DNA from: Pseudobutyrivibrio ruminis CF1b
GTDB taxonomy: Bacteria > Bacillota > Clostridia > Lachnospirales > Lachnospiraceae
Reading direction: 5' to 3'
Length of the DNA stretch: 64,000 bases
NCBI RefSeq assembly: GCF_000424005.1
Contig: NZ_AUJB01000004.1
Span: forward strand, 1 to 64,000
A program made the position numbers and the translations under genes. Position 1 is the stretch's first letter, and each line of letters starts with the position of its first letter. Under the pieces are notes generated by a model. It saw only the letters and a list, made by a program, of their open reading frames with translations. It had not been told where the DNA came from and made no database searches. Below, in pieces: positions 53,185 to 60,931 of this stretch.

Positions 53185-53769
53185 TTATTTTTCTGATAGT
53201 AAAAGTGCAAGTATATGGGACATCTGTGGAAATTCCCCTGACTTGATTAAATCATCCACTTCCTGTCTGGTGTATAGATGCACATTTAAGAATTCCGTAT
53301 CATCAAGCTTCTGGCCTGCCACCTTGCGACAGTTCTTTGCCACGTATATATTAGCGTAGTTATCTGCCATAGTTGCATTTGATGGGACTCTGAAAATGTA
53401 TTTCCAATCGTCAGATTCATAGCCTGTTTCTTCAAGAAGCTCTCTTTTAGCTGCATCAAGGGCCGCCTCTACCTGTGCTGGATCGTTGCAGCTGCCGTAT
53501 TCTTTACCATCAAGTCGCTCGAGACCACCTGCACAAAACTCCACAGTCACCTTATTAATACCATGACGGAATTGCTTCACACAGATGTATTTTCCTTCCT
53601 CGTCTGTGGCAACAATAACAACGTAATCTCTTCTGCTGTAATTATAAAATGGCTCGAAAATTGTTCCATCTGGAAGCTTGTATGCACACTTTCTAAAATC
53701 AATGTACTCATCTTCCACTATGTGCTCACAGGAGGTTAACTCCCACTCTAAATCCTTGTCTGTTTGCAT
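53185..53769 (-). CDS. Nudix hydrolase, ADP-ribose pyrophosphatase-like
   Basis: A 194-aa protein with the Nudix helix E-x7-RELLEETGY. The Gly-rich front of the Nudix box is stretched by an insertion after GGLERLDG, so substrate use may differ from standard ADP-ribose pyrophosphatase. ATG 53769 is chosen for GGAGGG before it; the frame stays open to a TTG at 53808. It follows the DUF1848 gene by 35 bp, probably one transcript. Confidence 0.88.
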   Translation of the reverse strand: MQTDKDLEWELTSCEHIVEDEYIDFRKCAYKLPDGTIFEPFYNYSRRDYVVIVATDEEGKYICVKQFRHGINKVTVEFCAGGLERLDGKEYGSCNDPAQVEAALDAAKRELLEETGYESDDWKYIFRVPSNATMADNYANIYVAKNCRKVAGQKLDDTEFLNVHLYTRQEVDDLIKSGEFPQMSHILALLLSEK

Positions 53770-53804
53770 TTTATGTCCCTCCATTTTATCTTTTAAATAC
53801 CTTA

Positions 53805-54746
53805 TCAAATAAACTGAAAAATATCCATCTGGCCATCAACCCATGATTTCTGTTCGACGTCATGAATTATATCGTCAGGTCTGTAGCTCCCCATTAGGAA
53901 TGGCGAATCTGGATTGTGCTGGCCCAGATTTATCTTCACCTGCTCAACGTCATTATTTGCATAGCAATACCTGCACAAATGGCCGCAGGTATCATAGGCA
54001 CCGATATCCGCCCCAAGGAAACACGCACAGTCCTCACGGGCTGTTTTCATCTTTGACTTAGGGGGATCAAGACGCTTGCCGATGGCATTTTCATAATCAG
54101 AAAGTGTCATGCATCCCCTGCAGTCCGCACCATATTTCTCCAGGAAATCCCCTTCTGCACAAGGTTTGACTGTCATGTCGTGAGCCCTGGCGATTTCTAC
54201 CATTTTCTTTCCAAGGAACACTTTATCCTCTGCCGATACTGCCTTCGCCTCAGGAAAATTCCTCTTTACCTTTTCATATATATCAATGAAACTGATTACC
54301 ACTATTTTGGTGTAGCCTTCCATTTCGGAAGCCATCTTTTCAAAACTCTTCAGGTGATAATCTACCGTATATTTATCATCTATAAAGATTGGGTCATAGC
54401 GCCATCCTATGGAGTTAATTCCCACCTTTTCAGACAGATATTTGAAATCCTCTATCACCTTCCATTTGTCTGGAACATTGGGCTCCACATCCCTGTCATA
54501 GCCAGTGATTGTCACATACCAAAACTGCCCATAGCCTTCAAGCAAATCCAGATATTTAAAGAAAGGCGCAGGATTCTTGCTGCAAAATCCAATCACATCC
54601 ACCACCTCAGGATCAAGCTTATACCTGCTGACCTGAGTAGGATTATATGGATTTCGAACGCAGACATATCCCTCCTTCAGCCTGTTGGCAAACCACTGTG
54701 GATAAAAGGCTGGAATGTCCGTCCTTTGCCCTGTGTTTATAATCAT
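53805..54746 (-). CDS. DUF1848 family protein
   Basis: A 313-aa protein starting MIINTGQRTDIPAFY, the DUF1848 hallmark, with WRYDPIF in the middle. The C-terminal third is Cys-rich (CRGC, CACF, CGHLCRYCYA) and may bind an Fe-S cluster; the family has a radical-SAM/TIM-barrel-like look but no proven reaction. It is upstream of and probably co-transcribed with the Nudix gene. Confidence 0.85.
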   Translation of the reverse strand: MIINTGQRTDIPAFYPQWFANRLKEGYVCVRNPYNPTQVSRYKLDPEVVDVIGFCSKNPAPFFKYLDLLEGYGQFWYVTITGYDRDVEPNVPDKWKVIEDFKYLSEKVGINSIGWRYDPIFIDDKYTVDYHLKSFEKMASEMEGYTKIVVISFIDIYEKVKRNFPEAKAVSAEDKVFLGKKMVEIARAHDMTVKPCAEGDFLEKYGADCRGCMTLSDYENAIGKRLDPPKSKMKTAREDCACFLGADIGAYDTCGHLCRYCYANNDVEQVKINLGQHNPDSPFLMGSYRPDDIIHDVEQKSWVDGQMDIFQFI

Positions 54747-54764
54747 TCTGTAAACCGTCCTCTA

Positions 54765-54890
54765 TTAATACGAATATTTCCACACGCTCTTCATCTGCGA
54801 AACAAGGATATCAACATCCCAATGCTTCTTGCTGTTCTTAGGAGTGTTTGGATCGTTCACGATAATAAGACCCTCATCATCTATTCGGAA
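54765..54890 (-). pseudogene. C-terminal remnant of an unknown gene
   Basis: A 41-codon open fragment without a start codon or ribosome site, rich in Asp, Lys and Trp (KKHWDVDILV), ending TAA 18 bp before the DUF1848 gene. An in-frame TAG precedes it at once. I do not recognise the parent protein. It looks like a leftover of a deleted gene. Confidence 0.45.
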
Positions 54891-55018
54891 CTACGTAAAA
54901 GTTTCTCAAGCAATTCCACATACTCTTTAAACTGAGCCCTGCCAAATTCTGTAATAGTATAAGTTGTTTGAGGTTTATTATTTACGAATGCCTTATCAAT
55001 TTGCAAGAATTTTTTACA
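54881..55018 (-). pseudogene. C-terminal remnant of a winged-helix regulator
   Basis: The frame reads DKAFVNNKPQTTYTITEFGR, then a helix ending LLEKLL and TAG. This is the wing and last helix of the small MarR/ArsR-type winged-helix family (usual form KxFVxxKPxTxYxxTExGR). The DNA-reading half is missing; the upstream side runs into the terminator and repeat at 55.0 kb. Probably broken by the insertion of the neighbouring element. Confidence 0.65.
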
Positions 55019-55047
55019 TAAAAAAGGACATCCAACCGGATGCCTTT
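55018..55047 (-). terminator. Hairpin and T-run next to the tRNA-like segment
   Basis: AAAGGACATCC / GGATGCCTTT (one bulged A, loop AACC) followed on the minus strand by TTTTTT. It sits 18 bp past the tRNA 3'-like segment, where a tRNA-gene terminator would be. Confidence 0.75.
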
Positions 55048-55064
55048 AAAAATTTGTATTAAAA

Positions 55065-55285
55065 GAGCGCGAGACGGGACTCGAATCGCATTCCTTATCT
55101 TAAAATACTGATAGAAAGGGGATTCTAGCACCGCTATTTGCTTAGGGAACACCTGAGGGGTCACCTAAATCATTTTCATGTCATACAGAAGTTGGGACTT
55201 GAATTGTAACGTCACCATAAAAATACTGAAAGAAAGGGGACTCTAGCACCACACTATTACTGGGGACCCCTTAGGGAACCCCTGA
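55065..55285. repeat. Imperfect direct repeat with tRNA 3'-end-like segments (candidate attachment-site scar)
   Basis: Two units about 118-129 bp apart. The best parts are 30 bp at 55103-55132 and 55221-55250 (28 of 30 identical) and 16 bp at 55141-55156 and 55270-55285 (15 of 16). In the minus strand, unit one ends with TTCGAGTCCCGTCTCGCGCT (55067-55086), which looks like a tRNA T-loop and acceptor end; unit two has the decayed TTCAAGTCCCAAC. No complete tRNA can be folded. The repeat lies exactly where backbone genes give way to AT-rich cargo. The rest of this 575-bp gap holds the two remnants. Confidence 0.6.
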
Positions 55286-55321
55286 CAATAATTATTGAGA
55301 TTTGTAAAATCATCCACATAT

Positions 55322-56098
55322 TTAATTTGCAGACGCATATTTCGCCAAACCTCTTTTCCAAACCATCCCAACTATAATAGATAATACAACCAAAAAAATA
55401 ATAAACCAAACTAATTCCACTACGCTAATATTTCCTTTAAGTATTTCGACGGGTCCATTAATCGCTGTAAAAAAAGGAAGAACCCATGTTAAAAAAAATA
55501 TTATGCTATTGGGATATATAACCTTTGGTCGCGTAGACGCATCAATTAAAGATTCTGGAACTCCCATCAATTTATTAGTTTTTTCTTTCCAAAACGAAAA
55601 CATAACCATTAACTGATTTACCAAGAATACAAACATCATAGCAAATGGAATAAAAATTACATATTCAATTATATTTATGCGATAGTAATTTGACTTCGAA
55701 ATAATCACCATCTGAATAATAATTGCTATGACTAAATTAACCGCACTTGGAATATCTAACCTATATAATGCATAATACCAAAAGGACTTTACCGGACGAA
55801 CAAAAACATAATCCAAATTTCCTTCTATAATATCATCCGATAAATTTTCATGTGCAGAAACAAACAACACTTGATACATACTTAAAATTATATTTGATGT
55901 ACATATCAAAGAAAAATAATCATTTCGTGTCCAGCCAAGTATTGTATCCGAATACTCATAGTAGATAATTCCAGTTATCATTTCTATGGAAAAAAACATA
56001 ATTCCAAACAATGCTACAAAAATTGAGGTACTTCTATAGACCAAGCATTCTTGAATACTTTGCGAAATAAAAACTTTATATAATCTCTTATTCATCAA
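55322..56098 (-). CDS. ABC-2 family transporter permease (COG3694-like), peptide cluster
   Basis: A 258-aa protein with six membrane helices and the ENLSDDIIEGNLDYVFVRPVKSF loop typical of this ABC-2 permease group. Its gene overlaps the next permease gene by 4 bp, and with the ATPase it forms a three-gene exporter. It is last in the YcaO operon, so it should export the modified peptide or protect the producer. Confidence 0.88.
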   Translation of the reverse strand: MMNKRLYKVFISQSIQECLVYRSTSIFVALFGIMFFSIEMITGIIYYEYSDTILGWTRNDYFSLICTSNIILSMYQVLFVSAHENLSDDIIEGNLDYVFVRPVKSFWYYALYRLDIPSAVNLVIAIIIQMVIISKSNYYRINIIEYVIFIPFAMMFVFLVNQLMVMFSFWKEKTNKLMGVPESLIDASTRPKVIYPNSIIFFLTWVLPFFTAINGPVEILKGNISVVELVWFIIFLVVLSIIVGMVWKRGLAKYASAN

Positions 56099-56877
56099 TT
56101 GCCCATTCCTTCATATTTTTTTAGTCCTTTAGATAGCAAAATATTATAGATATAATATAAAAATACTATCCATATTAATGTGATTAAACAGTAATATAAA
56201 ATAAAAGTATTTTCCACCTGGCAAGTTAATACTTTTGTCAAAACATGTCCAACAATAGCAAATGGTGTAACTGATAAAACCATATAATATGGTTTTGGTA
56301 ACAAATCAAGTGGAAAATACAAACCTCCCATAAGTAGATAAATAGCAGTTAATATTGATCTTAACGGCCACATTTGTATAATCCAAAAACCTATTGTTGA
56401 GATTACTGAAACACACATGAAAAACATTAAAAAGGCTAATAGCAAAAAAATTAATGCAAAAAACACATACAAGATATCTGCTCCTTGAGCATTAATCATA
56501 AAAAATGCCAAAATCAAATATACTGTAACCTCTAAAATTTTACTTCCCATATATCTGGCAAAACTTTCATAAAGCAAATGTATTGGTCTTAACAATAAAG
56601 TTGTAAGTTTTCCAGAATGTATTAGAGTCCCCAACCTAAAACAAGGTTCAAAAGAAAAAATAACACTAGCTACATTTGCCAATATAATATACATAATCAT
56701 ATTGTTATACGAATACTCACCGATATAATTATATTCATTTGATATATATATCGCTTTCCAAATAAACACAGTTGTCAAAATTTGCATAACTTTTAACGCC
56801 AACTTGACACAAGTATCAAATTTATATATCAACTGTGAACTGATTTGACTATATAAAATTCTTAGATACTTATTCAT
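56095..56877 (-). CDS. ABC-2 family transporter permease (COG4587-like), peptide cluster
   Basis: A 260-aa, six-helix permease. LIHSGKLTTLLLRPIHLLYE is the cytoplasmic loop matching the RPV-type loop of its partner. It overlaps the ATPase gene and the second permease gene by 4 bp each (ATGA), so the three are translated together and probably act as a heterodimeric pump. Confidence 0.88.
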   Translation of the reverse strand: MNKYLRILYSQISSQLIYKFDTCVKLALKVMQILTTVFIWKAIYISNEYNYIGEYSYNNMIMYIILANVASVIFSFEPCFRLGTLIHSGKLTTLLLRPIHLLYESFARYMGSKILEVTVYLILAFFMINAQGADILYVFFALIFLLLAFLMFFMCVSVISTIGFWIIQMWPLRSILTAIYLLMGGLYFPLDLLPKPYYMVLSVTPFAIVGHVLTKVLTCQVENTFILYYCLITLIWIVFLYYIYNILLSKGLKKYEGMGN

Positions 56878-57839
56878 TGGTTCTCCTGTGTAAACATCTT
56901 AAATATAATTTCTTCAAGCTTTGGTACTTCCTCCCTGATTGAGACAATATTGGATATATTTACATTATTTAGAATGTTTTCGGAATCTTCATTCAAATAT
57001 AATTTATATTTACAACTTTCAATTCTCTCAATTCTATATGCTTTTGCATCAAATGGTATCTTATTTTCCTTAGTCTCTATAATATAGCAATTTTGGGTAC
57101 TATATTCTTTTCTAATTTCATCAATCGTCGATTCTTTAACTATTTTACCTTTGATGATGACTGCTATGCGATTAGCCATTTTTTCTATATCATTCATATA
57201 GTGACTTGTTAGGATAATAGTTGTTTTTTCCTTACTATTCAATTCATGCAAGAAATCATATATAGCATATTGACTCACAATGTCTACCCCAATAGTCGGT
57301 TCATCTAAAAACAATACTTTAGGAGAATGAATCACTGAGCAAACTAACTCAAATTTTATTCTTTCACCCAATGATAGTTTTCTGACTGGTATGAAAAGTT
57401 TATCTGCTATCTGAAGTTTTTCTGTCAAGTACTTTAACCGAACCGAAAAAGAAGCATTCGAAACATTATAAATAGCTTGAAGCATTTTAAGAGTTTCAAA
57501 CGCTGGTAAATCCCAAATCAGCTGTGTCTTTTGTCCTAAAACAACTCCAATTTGTGATAAATAATTTGGAGTTTTAGAAAATGGATTGCACCCTAAACTG
57601 TCAATTGTTCCCTGCTGAGGTTTGATTATTCCAGTAAGCAACTTAATTAAAGTTGTTTTTCCGGCCCCATTGGGGCCTAGTATTCCAATAATATCACCTT
57701 CGACAATACTTAAATTTATATCGTCTAGTGCAGTTACTTCTTTTTTTTCCCTTTTACCAAAATCCAAAATTGAACCTTTTAGACCCGCTTTTTTTTCAAA
57801 CGTCTCATATTTATAACTTACATTTTTACATTCAATCAT
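56874..57839 (-). CDS. ABC transporter ATP-binding protein, peptide cluster
   Basis: A 321-aa ATPase (COG4586-like): Walker A GPNGAGKTT, signature LSLGERI, Walker B VLFLDEPT, switch His in LTSHYMND. A C-terminal extension of about 90 aa follows the nucleotide domain. It overlaps the UPF0489 gene upstream by 4 bp, which ties transport to peptide modification. Confidence 0.94.
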   Translation of the reverse strand: MIECKNVSYKYETFEKKAGLKGSILDFGKREKKEVTALDDINLSIVEGDIIGILGPNGAGKTTLIKLLTGIIKPQQGTIDSLGCNPFSKTPNYLSQIGVVLGQKTQLIWDLPAFETLKMLQAIYNVSNASFSVRLKYLTEKLQIADKLFIPVRKLSLGERIKFELVCSVIHSPKVLFLDEPTIGVDIVSQYAIYDFLHELNSKEKTTIILTSHYMNDIEKMANRIAVIIKGKIVKESTIDEIRKEYSTQNCYIIETKENKIPFDAKAYRIERIESCKYKLYLNEDSENILNNVNISNIVSIREEVPKLEEIIFKMFTQENQ

Positions 57840-58639
57840 ATATTTATCCTATTTTCTACAAAATATTTAATTACTTCTTGTCTCGTATAACCACTACTTT
57901 CTGATTTGCAAATGATATTTAAATCAGGATTCAAGTTGTGCCTAACAAAAAAATCACGCAAAGTTGCTAAGTTAGCTTTTATTTCATTTTCTGATATTTT
58001 ACATGCTGGAATTGGTTCAAGCCCAAATAATTTAACATAATACCTAGAATCCTTTGAGTAGACATTTAAGTTGCTTCCAAACGAACATCTAACTTTATTA
58101 TAAATATTATTTTGTAACTCAAAGAATTGATTTCGTGTTATTTCTAATTCAATAAGTTCTCCTAAATGGTCATTACTTCCAAAATAATCTAAATCCACAC
58201 TCACAATTACAGATTTATTCGAAAAATCATATATATGTGTTAAATTTGTATCCGCTCTACATGTAATTAATTTATGGATATTTCCCGCTACCTTCGTTTT
58301 AATTGGTAATAATGAAATAAAATCATTTGCCTTTTGTTCAGTATTTATACATATTTCAGAAAATCTCTCACTGTTATGATTAGATATCCAAATTACATCC
58401 TCAATAATATCCGTGTACAATAGGGGAGGAATATAATTTCCATAGTTCAATTGAGAATACGAGATTAAATCAATAGATTCATCAGTTAGATTATTTATTG
58501 CAGATTCACTTACAATAGCTTCATTCATATCACTATGATCATCTATATGAATCAAGGTAAATTTTTGTTTCTTCACTCTATGCAACTTAACAATTTCTTT
58601 AAAAGCTTCTTGATGCTCCTCTATATATACTGTCTGCAT
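57836..58639 (-). CDS. UPF0489 family protein, peptide-arginase-like
   Basis: A 267-aa protein. VYIEEHQEAF at the start, HIDDHSDM with the DxHxD metal motif (D33, H35, D37), SVDLDYFG with D149 and D151, and SSGYTR near the end match the arginase/deacetylase-type metal site of UPF0489. Members studied in other RiPP pathways (OspR) turn peptide Arg into ornithine. Its place between the YcaO and exporter genes suggests it modifies the same small peptide. Whether it cuts Arg or has another amidine or amide substrate is open. Confidence 0.75.
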   Translation of the reverse strand: MQTVYIEEHQEAFKEIVKLHRVKKQKFTLIHIDDHSDMNEAIVSESAINNLTDESIDLISYSQLNYGNYIPPLLYTDIIEDVIWISNHNSERFSEICINTEQKANDFISLLPIKTKVAGNIHKLITCRADTNLTHIYDFSNKSVIVSVDLDYFGSNDHLGELIELEITRNQFFELQNNIYNKVRCSFGSNLNVYSKDSRYYVKLFGLEPIPACKISENEIKANLATLRDFFVRHNLNPDLNIICKSESSGYTRQEVIKYFVENRINI

Positions 58640-58668
58640 TTAAAGTCCTCATCTTTATAATTATATTT

Positions 58669-59805
58669 TTAATCATTAGGGACAACTGGAATACCACTTC
58701 CAACTAAATAAAATTTATCATTGCCATGTAGTATTACTTGTACACAAATTATTTGATTATAACTAAATAAAATCTTATAGCTAATATTCATTTTATTCTG
58801 CTCAATTATCTTAATCTCTTCTTGATATATTTGCTCCGCAGCGATTTCTTTTGAAGTAACATAGTCAGCAAATTGAATATCAGCACCATACTTTAGACAA
58901 AGAATCGCATTATATTTCTTCAACTCCTTAAACAACGATAGTGCGGTTACATCCTCAATTTTATTCTGTGCACACTGTAGGTGATAACTTTGAAGGCATT
59001 CCAGCAATGCTCGTTCAAGAGCATATCTTGAAGACGTTGATAGTCCGCTCCCTTTAAAAGGTACTCCTGTTCCAGGATTGTCTGCAAAAACTTGATAACA
59101 AAAAAAACCATCAAATGTTTTAATATCAACAATAATAATCTCTGTGCCAATCTCAGCGGATATTGTATTATATAATTCTAATAAACTGGCAGATAATGAT
59201 TTGGGATTAATAAATACAGCTTTTTCACTATGGTCGATAAATACATTATAGTAATGTTTAGAAAGTGAATATCTTTCCAATAACTCGTTTAACGCATGAA
59301 TAAGAGCATCATTTAATGATGTTCCGATTGCACACCCAGAATTCGTGCTATATTTTTTTATAGATACACATTTATCAGGAATACTATTGTTATAAACATT
59401 CCATAATGCAGTTGGGAAAAAAATCTTATTGTTTCCATCAAAAAATTTTGTAGCACCAATTATATCATCAGGCGATAGATTTTCTTTCAAGACCTTTACA
59501 GCATATTCGTTTTGTATTATTCCATCACAAATTGATGAAATAGGTACACTCATCTCAGAGTTTGAACTATTTTGATAAATATAATGTTCTATTGCCTCAT
59601 AAATAGCACTTGCTAATGACTGATTTGAATACCCTTTTCCATTTCCCTGTACAGTGCCATTTAAAATCACACTATAAGTCGACACATTACTATCAACAAT
59701 AGTTTTTTTTTCACTTATTTCATAGTTTAAATTTAAGAAATCAAGGCATTGTTTTGCTAGTTCTATTGCCTCTTCAGTTTCCATTTCACGTTCATATACT
59801 GACAC
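58669..59805 (-). CDS. YcaO-family ATP-dependent peptide-modifying enzyme
   Basis: A 378-aa YcaO protein. SASAIYEAIEHY-type motif with S66, E70 and E73 (SxxxExxE), NELLER with E174 and E177, and the third helix ALERALLECLQ (E264, E269) make up the ATP/Mg site. The C-terminus ends GSGIPVVPND. YcaO enzymes activate peptide amides to form azolines, thioamides or amidines. No E1-like/ocin-ThiF partner, TfuA or dehydrogenase is nearby, so it is a stand-alone type. GTG start behind GAGG, 15 bp past the intra-operon terminator. Confidence 0.88.
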   Translation of the reverse strand: MSVYEREMETEEAIELAKQCLDFLNLNYEISEKKTIVDSNVSTYSVILNGTVQGNGKGYSNQSLASAIYEAIEHYIYQNSSNSEMSVPISSICDGIIQNEYAVKVLKENLSPDDIIGATKFFDGNNKIFFPTALWNVYNNSIPDKCVSIKKYSTNSGCAIGTSLNDALIHALNELLERYSLSKHYYNVFIDHSEKAVFINPKSLSASLLELYNTISAEIGTEIIIVDIKTFDGFFCYQVFADNPGTGVPFKGSGLSTSSRYALERALLECLQSYHLQCAQNKIEDVTALSLFKELKKYNAILCLKYGADIQFADYVTSKEIAAEQIYQEEIKIIEQNKMNISYKILFSYNQIICVQVILHGNDKFYLVGSGIPVVPND

Positions 59806-59819
59806 AATATAATCCTCAT

Positions 59820-59849
59820 AAAAAAGAGGTCAAATTAATGACCTCTTTT
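59820..59849 (-). terminator. Intra-operon terminator between peptide gene and YcaO gene
   Basis: A perfect 11-bp stem (AAAAGAGGTCA / TGACCTCTTTT) followed by TTTTTT on the minus strand, 11 bp past the small-peptide stop and just before the YcaO ribosome site. Leaky terminators here are common in RiPP operons and give excess precursor. Confidence 0.9.
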
Positions 59850-59860
59850 CTTTCTACAAA

Positions 59861-60025
59861 CTACTCAGCAGCATTTAAAGCTTCGATTAACATTTTTTCC
59901 TGCTGCGATACATTGATTTCACTAAAAGACTTATTGACAATGTCAGCAAGGCTGATGTCCATTAACTGATTGTCTTCTAAGATTTCAGACATCACAACAT
60001 TGATTTCACTTCTTCTGTTTCCCAT
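59861..60025 (-). CDS. Candidate RiPP precursor peptide, 54 aa
   Basis: A 54-aa peptide, no Cys. N-terminus MGNRRSEINVV, then an acidic helical stretch (12-50) and the tail ALNAAE. The pentapeptide SEINV occurs twice (6-10 and 35-39). The only Arg residues are R4 and R5. ATG 60025 is chosen because AGGAGGGGG precedes it; an ATG at 60055 would translate that ribosome site. The first gene of the YcaO operon, with a good promoter before and a terminator after it. No known precursor family recognised; the precursor role is inferred. Confidence 0.7.
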   Translation of the reverse strand: MGNRRSEINVVMSEILEDNQLMDISLADIVNKSFSEINVSQQEKMLIEALNAAE

Positions 60026-60082
60026 CGAAAAGCCCCCTCCTTTTTGTCTGAACATTCAGTCTAATCATATATGTTGTAAAAT

Positions 60083-60111
60083 AATATATAGATATTTTTT
60101 GTTAATTTCAA
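60083..60111 (-). promoter_or_regulatory. Promoter of the YcaO/peptide operon
   Basis: On the minus strand TTGAAA (60106-60111), 17 bp, TATATT (60083-60088); start point near 60076, leader about 50 nt. The rest of the 204-bp gap is AT-rich and shows no other gene. Confidence 0.7.
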
Positions 60112-60229
60112 TGGAAATAATCAATAGAATTTCTGTGAAAAATGTCCGAATTTTTGCGTTTAATGCACATTATTCTATTTTTGTGTATTTATTATATTTA
60201 GATTATATAAAATTGAGCATAAAATACTT

Positions 60230-60931
60230 TCATGTGACCGAATAATCATTCATGGCTACTCTCAAATGCTGTAAACTGCTCTGCTCGATACCTTTAACAG
60301 TTTCTTTAGATTTATTAAAATGCCTAGCTGTAGCTTCAAGCGTCCTTCCTTCTCTCAGGCTAAAGCCATAGTGATAGGTGAGGACTTTTCTCGCATCTGA
60401 AGGTAAATCCTGCAATCTGATTAGCATTTTAAGGAGCATAGTTCTGTGAACAGCCAACTCACCTGTAGGATCACGGTGACTGTCAACACTTGCTTCAGCA
60501 GTTAGCTGTCCGATGTACTCATCTCTGTACCCATTAGCAGGATCATCGTCCAGAAAGATATTTGTAAGACCATCATCAACTGAATGCTTCTCAAATGTTC
60601 CAAACGTTCTTCGCCCTACATCACGCATCTTATTTCTTATAACTTCAGTAGCGTATGTTGAAAATTTAGCGCCTGCTTCTGGCGAGAATGAAAGTGCTGC
60701 ATCTATCAGAGCTAGATATCCTTCCTGTATTAAATCTTCAATATCCCAGCCTCCATAGGGATTAGAATTTAGGGAGTATTCCTTTTCTACTAGGATAGCA
60801 TTTGCTATAACAAGACCTTTGTTAGCAAGAATGAGGAGCTGTTTGGCATTGTCATCACCAGATTGAATTTTGGTACAAAGCTCTTGATTAAATCGACTTA
60901 GACGTTCATTGTGTGTAAGGCTTCTTTTCAT
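60230..60931 (-). CDS. Sigma-70 family RNA polymerase sigma factor
   Basis: A 233-aa sigma factor: region 2 (DIEDLIQEGYLALIDAALSF, FSTYATEVIRNKMRDVGR) and region 4 (LPSDARKVLTYHYG, LEATARHFNKSKETVKGIEQ). It lacks region 1.1 and is of the size seen on Gram-positive mobile elements. Its ATG overlaps the stop of the XRE gene (TAATG). It may drive element or cargo promoters, though the peptide operon promoter looks vegetative. Confidence 0.9.
   Translation of the reverse strand: MKRSLTHNERLSRFNQELCTKIQSGDDNAKQLLILANKGLVIANAILVEKEYSLNSNPYGGWDIEDLIQEGYLALIDAALSFSPEAGAKFSTYATEVIRNKMRDVGRRTFGTFEKHSVDDGLTNIFLDDDPANGYRDEYIGQLTAEASVDSHRDPTGELAVHRTMLLKMLIRLQDLPSDARKVLTYHYGFSLREGRTLEATARHFNKSKETVKGIEQSSLQHLRVAMNDYSVT

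Noticed and set aside
55067-55086. Functional tRNA gene
   Set aside because: Only a T-loop and acceptor-like end are present; no matching 5' T-stem, anticodon arm or D-arm can be folded.
55103-55250. CRISPR array
   Set aside because: Only two imperfect copies, no regular spacers, no cas genes.
60026-60055. Ten-residue N-terminal extension of the small peptide
   Set aside because: It would translate the ribosome-binding site AGGAGGGGG and has no ribosome site of its own.
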